Source: Clostridia bacterium
GTDB lineage: Bacteria; Bacillota; Clostridia; Christensenellales; Aristaeellaceae
Direction of reading: 5' to 3'
DNA: 48,817 nucleotides
NCBI GenBank assembly: GCA_017541205.1
Contig: JAFXZO010000094.1
Location: 1 to 48,817, forward strand
The notes beneath the pieces were generated by a model, which ran no database searches, was not told the DNA's origin, and worked only from the letters and a program-made list of their open reading frames with translations. The position numbers were made by a program, and so were the translations under genes. The stretch's first letter is position 1, and the number at the start of each line of letters is the position of its first letter. Below, piece by piece: positions 47,130-48,817 of the stretch.

Positions 47130-48542
47130 TTAAATCGTTTCCACTTTGATGAGGTTCGTGTTTCCGGATGTGCCGTTGGGCAGGCCGCCGGTGATCACGA
47201 TCTTGTCCCCGGGCTGCAAATGCAGCAGTTCCTTGGCCTTCTGGGCGGCGACATAGAACAGCACGTCCGTAGAGTTGTAGGCGTCGACCAGCGCGGGGGT
47301 CACGCCCCAGGAAAGGGCCAGGCGGCGCATCGCATGTTCGCTGGTGGTCAGGCCCAGGATATCCATCGGCGCGCGGAAGCGGGAAATCATGCGCACCGTT
47401 CCGCCGGACAGGGAGCAGACCACGATGGCTTTGGCATCGATGTCGATCGCCATGCCGCAGGTCGCGTGCGAGATGGCGTCCACGGTGTTATGGGTGATGA
47501 ATTCGGCGGTACGGAAACGCTGGGCATAGTCGATTTTGCGCTCGGTCGCCTCGGCGATCTTGGCCATCACGGCGACGGACTCCACAGGATACTTGCCCGC
47601 CGCCGTCTCGCCGGAAAGCATGATCGCGCTGGTGCCGTCGTAAACGGCGTTTGCCACGTCCGATATTTCGGCGCGGGTGGGACGCGCGTTATGGATCATG
47701 CTCTCCAGCATTTCCGTGGCGGTAATCACCCGCTTGCCGATCAGGCGGCATTTATCGATCAGGTGCTTCTGCGCGGCGGGCAATTCCTCATAGGGGATCT
47801 CCACGCCCATATCGCCGCGGCCGATCATGATGCCCTCACAGGCGGTGCAGATTTCCTCAATGTTGTCGATGCCGGACTGGTTTTCGATCTTGGCGATCAG
47901 GCTGATATGCCCGCCGCCGTTGGCGTCCAGGAATTGGCGCACGTCCAGCAGGTCCTGCCTGCGGGAGACGAAGGAGCAGGCCACGTAATCCACGTCGTGC
48001 CGGATGCCGAAAAGCAGGTCCGCCTTGTCCTGCTCGCTCAGATAAACCAGGTTCAGCACCTTTCCGGGGAAGGACATGCTCTTGCGGTCGGACAGTTCTC
48101 CGCCGATCACGACCTGGCAGCGGATGGCCGGGCCGTCGATTTCCTTCACATCCATGGCGATCAGCCCGTTGTTGATCAGCACCCGGTCGCCCACGCTCAA
48201 ATCCTTGTTGAGATCCGTATAATTCACCGAAACCTGCGTTTCGTCGCCCGGCACTTCGTCCACGCGCAGGGTGAACATATCGCCTTCCTTCAATGTCACT
48301 TTCTGGTTGACGAACGTTCGGATGCGGTATTCCGGCCCCTTCGTATCCAGCATAATGGCGATCGGCGCGTTCAGTTTTTTGCGCGCTTCCATGATCCTGC
48401 TGATCTTCTGCGCGTGTTCTTCGTGCGTTCCGTGAGAGAAATTGATCCGGGCAACGTTCATGCCCGCCTCGATCATTTTTTCCAGGACTTCTTCTTTTTC
48501 GCTGGCCGGGCCGATGGTGCATACGATTTTCGTTTTCCGCAT
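47130..48542 (-). CDS. pyk: Pyruvate kinase
   Basis: This 470-residue enzyme makes pyruvate and ATP from phosphoenolpyruvate, the last step of glycolysis. The barrel domain begins RKTKIVCTIGPASEKEEVLEKMIEAGMNVAR, with the NFSHG motif and the LDTKGPE segment. The B domain and the metal and phosphoenolpyruvate loop IMIGRGDMGVEIP follow, and TATEMLESM corresponds to the family TATQMLESM. The C-terminal domain (about 350-470) is normal, but the extra PEP-utiliser domain found in some Bacillota is absent. The ATG at 48542 follows AAAGGA; ATG 48551 overlaps that site. It is the gene next to the rRNA operon, with its own promoter. Confidence 0.97.
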   Translation of the reverse strand: MRKTKIVCTIGPASEKEEVLEKMIEAGMNVARINFSHGTHEEHAQKISRIMEARKKLNAPIAIMLDTKGPEYRIRTFVNQKVTLKEGDMFTLRVDEVPGDETQVSVNYTDLNKDLSVGDRVLINNGLIAMDVKEIDGPAIRCQVVIGGELSDRKSMSFPGKVLNLVYLSEQDKADLLFGIRHDVDYVACSFVSRRQDLLDVRQFLDANGGGHISLIAKIENQSGIDNIEEICTACEGIMIGRGDMGVEIPYEELPAAQKHLIDKCRLIGKRVITATEMLESMIHNARPTRAEISDVANAVYDGTSAIMLSGETAAGKYPVESVAVMAKIAEATERKIDYAQRFRTAEFITHNTVDAISHATCGMAIDIDAKAIVVCSLSGGTVRMISRFRAPMDILGLTTSEHAMRRLALSWGVTPALVDAYNSTDVLFYVAAQKAKELLHLQPGDKIVITGGLPNGTSGNTNLIKVETI

Positions 48543-48625
48543 GATGTTCATCCTTTCTGACGGTCTTTGGATCAATCGGATCAGAGTGGAAAGTCTATTT
48601 TGGTTTTGAACTTTTTTCTGGTTTT

Positions 48626-48654
48626 ATTATATCGGTTTAATGCCGGCCCGTCAA
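48626..48654 (-). promoter_or_regulatory. Promoter of pyk
   Basis: TTGACG (48654-48649) and TATAAT (48631-48626) are 17 bases apart on the minus strand. The leader is about 75 bases long. Confidence 0.85.
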
Positions 48655-48673
48655 GAATGCCCGGATTGCCGCA

Positions 48674-48706
48674 GAAAAAAAAGAAGCAATCCTCTCGAAT
48701 CGCTTC
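48674..48706 (-). terminator. Terminator of the rRNA operon
   Basis: Arms GAAGCGAT (48706-48699) and ATTGCTTC (48690-48683), with one G-U pair, are followed on the minus strand by a run of T residues. It begins about 10 bases after the 5S 3' end. Confidence 0.85.
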
Positions 48707-48715
48707 TTCATGGAA

Positions 48716-48817
<102 letters not shown>

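Overview
The window is a GC-rich stretch of a bacterial chromosome that reads as a Bacillota (Firmicutes) genome, probably a Clostridia-class, spore-forming or spore-derived gut-type anaerobe. The evidence is an alaS T-box leader, sigma-A promoters with near-consensus boxes and 17-bp spacers, strong AGGAGG ribosome binding sites, RecD2, a class B sortase with a surface substrate, NrtR-type NAD control, and sporulation-flavoured genes (CwlD-like amidase, PdaB-like deacetylase, YlbJ/SpoVV-like membrane protein). The species cannot be named from sequence reading alone. No prophage, integrase, transposase, CRISPR array or tRNA was recognised.

Layout. 1-3.3 kb (minus strand): a partial AlaX-type editing protein, then an overlapping cassette of ECF sigma factor, anti-sigma factor and DUF4097 protein behind a candidate self-recognised ECF promoter. 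3.5-6.8 kb: a large secreted protein with CxxC repeats and DUF11 domains. 7.0-9.3 kb: a short alanyl-tRNA synthetase with a T-box leader. 9.4-13.3 kb (plus): an NAD salvage operon nrtR-pncA-nadE-GNAT-pncB. 13.5-16.3 kb: a three-gene operon of an unknown protein, a vWA protein and a divergent PurA-fold ligase, the best candidate here for an undescribed system. 16.4-20.7 kb (minus): DUF2461, phosphohexomutase and transketolase. 20.9-21.1 kb: a DnaA-box cluster. 21.3-22.8 kb: a CwlD-like amidase and a GGDEF protein with a ribbon-helix-helix-like tail.

22.8-23.8 kb is a decayed, repeat-rich, lower-GC stretch. 23.8-26.1 kb (minus): Ste24-like protease and P-loop ATPase. 26.3-31.4 kb: a divergent pair of class B sortase and a 1180-residue vWA/lipase-like surface protein with a VPHTG sorting signal. 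31.5-35.0 kb: tandem-OB SSB paralog, PdaB-like deacetylase, YlbJ-like protein, L,D-transpeptidase and a C39-like protein. 35.1-38.8 kb (plus): rpsF-ssb-rpsR and recD2. 39.0-48.5 kb: a GT4 glycosyltransferase, a double GNAT, GH127 and GH94 carbohydrate enzymes, a P-loop kinase and pyruvate kinase. The right edge cuts a 5S rRNA gene on the minus strand, the distal end of an rRNA operon lying mostly outside the window.

How the parts work together. The NAD operon salvages nicotinamide and nicotinate to NAD under an ADP-ribose-type sensor. The sortase and surface protein form a display module. RpsF, SSB and RpsR form the classic co-transcribed ribosome and replication unit. GH127 and GH94 suggest use of plant or chitin/cellulose-derived oligosaccharides, with transketolase, phosphohexomutase and pyruvate kinase as central metabolism. 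A dispersed palindromic repeat family (three copies) and a shorter gene-end repeat (three copies) punctuate intergenic spaces. Starts were chosen by ribosome binding site spacing and operon overlap; long open frames antisense to these genes are side effects of high GC and are not annotated.
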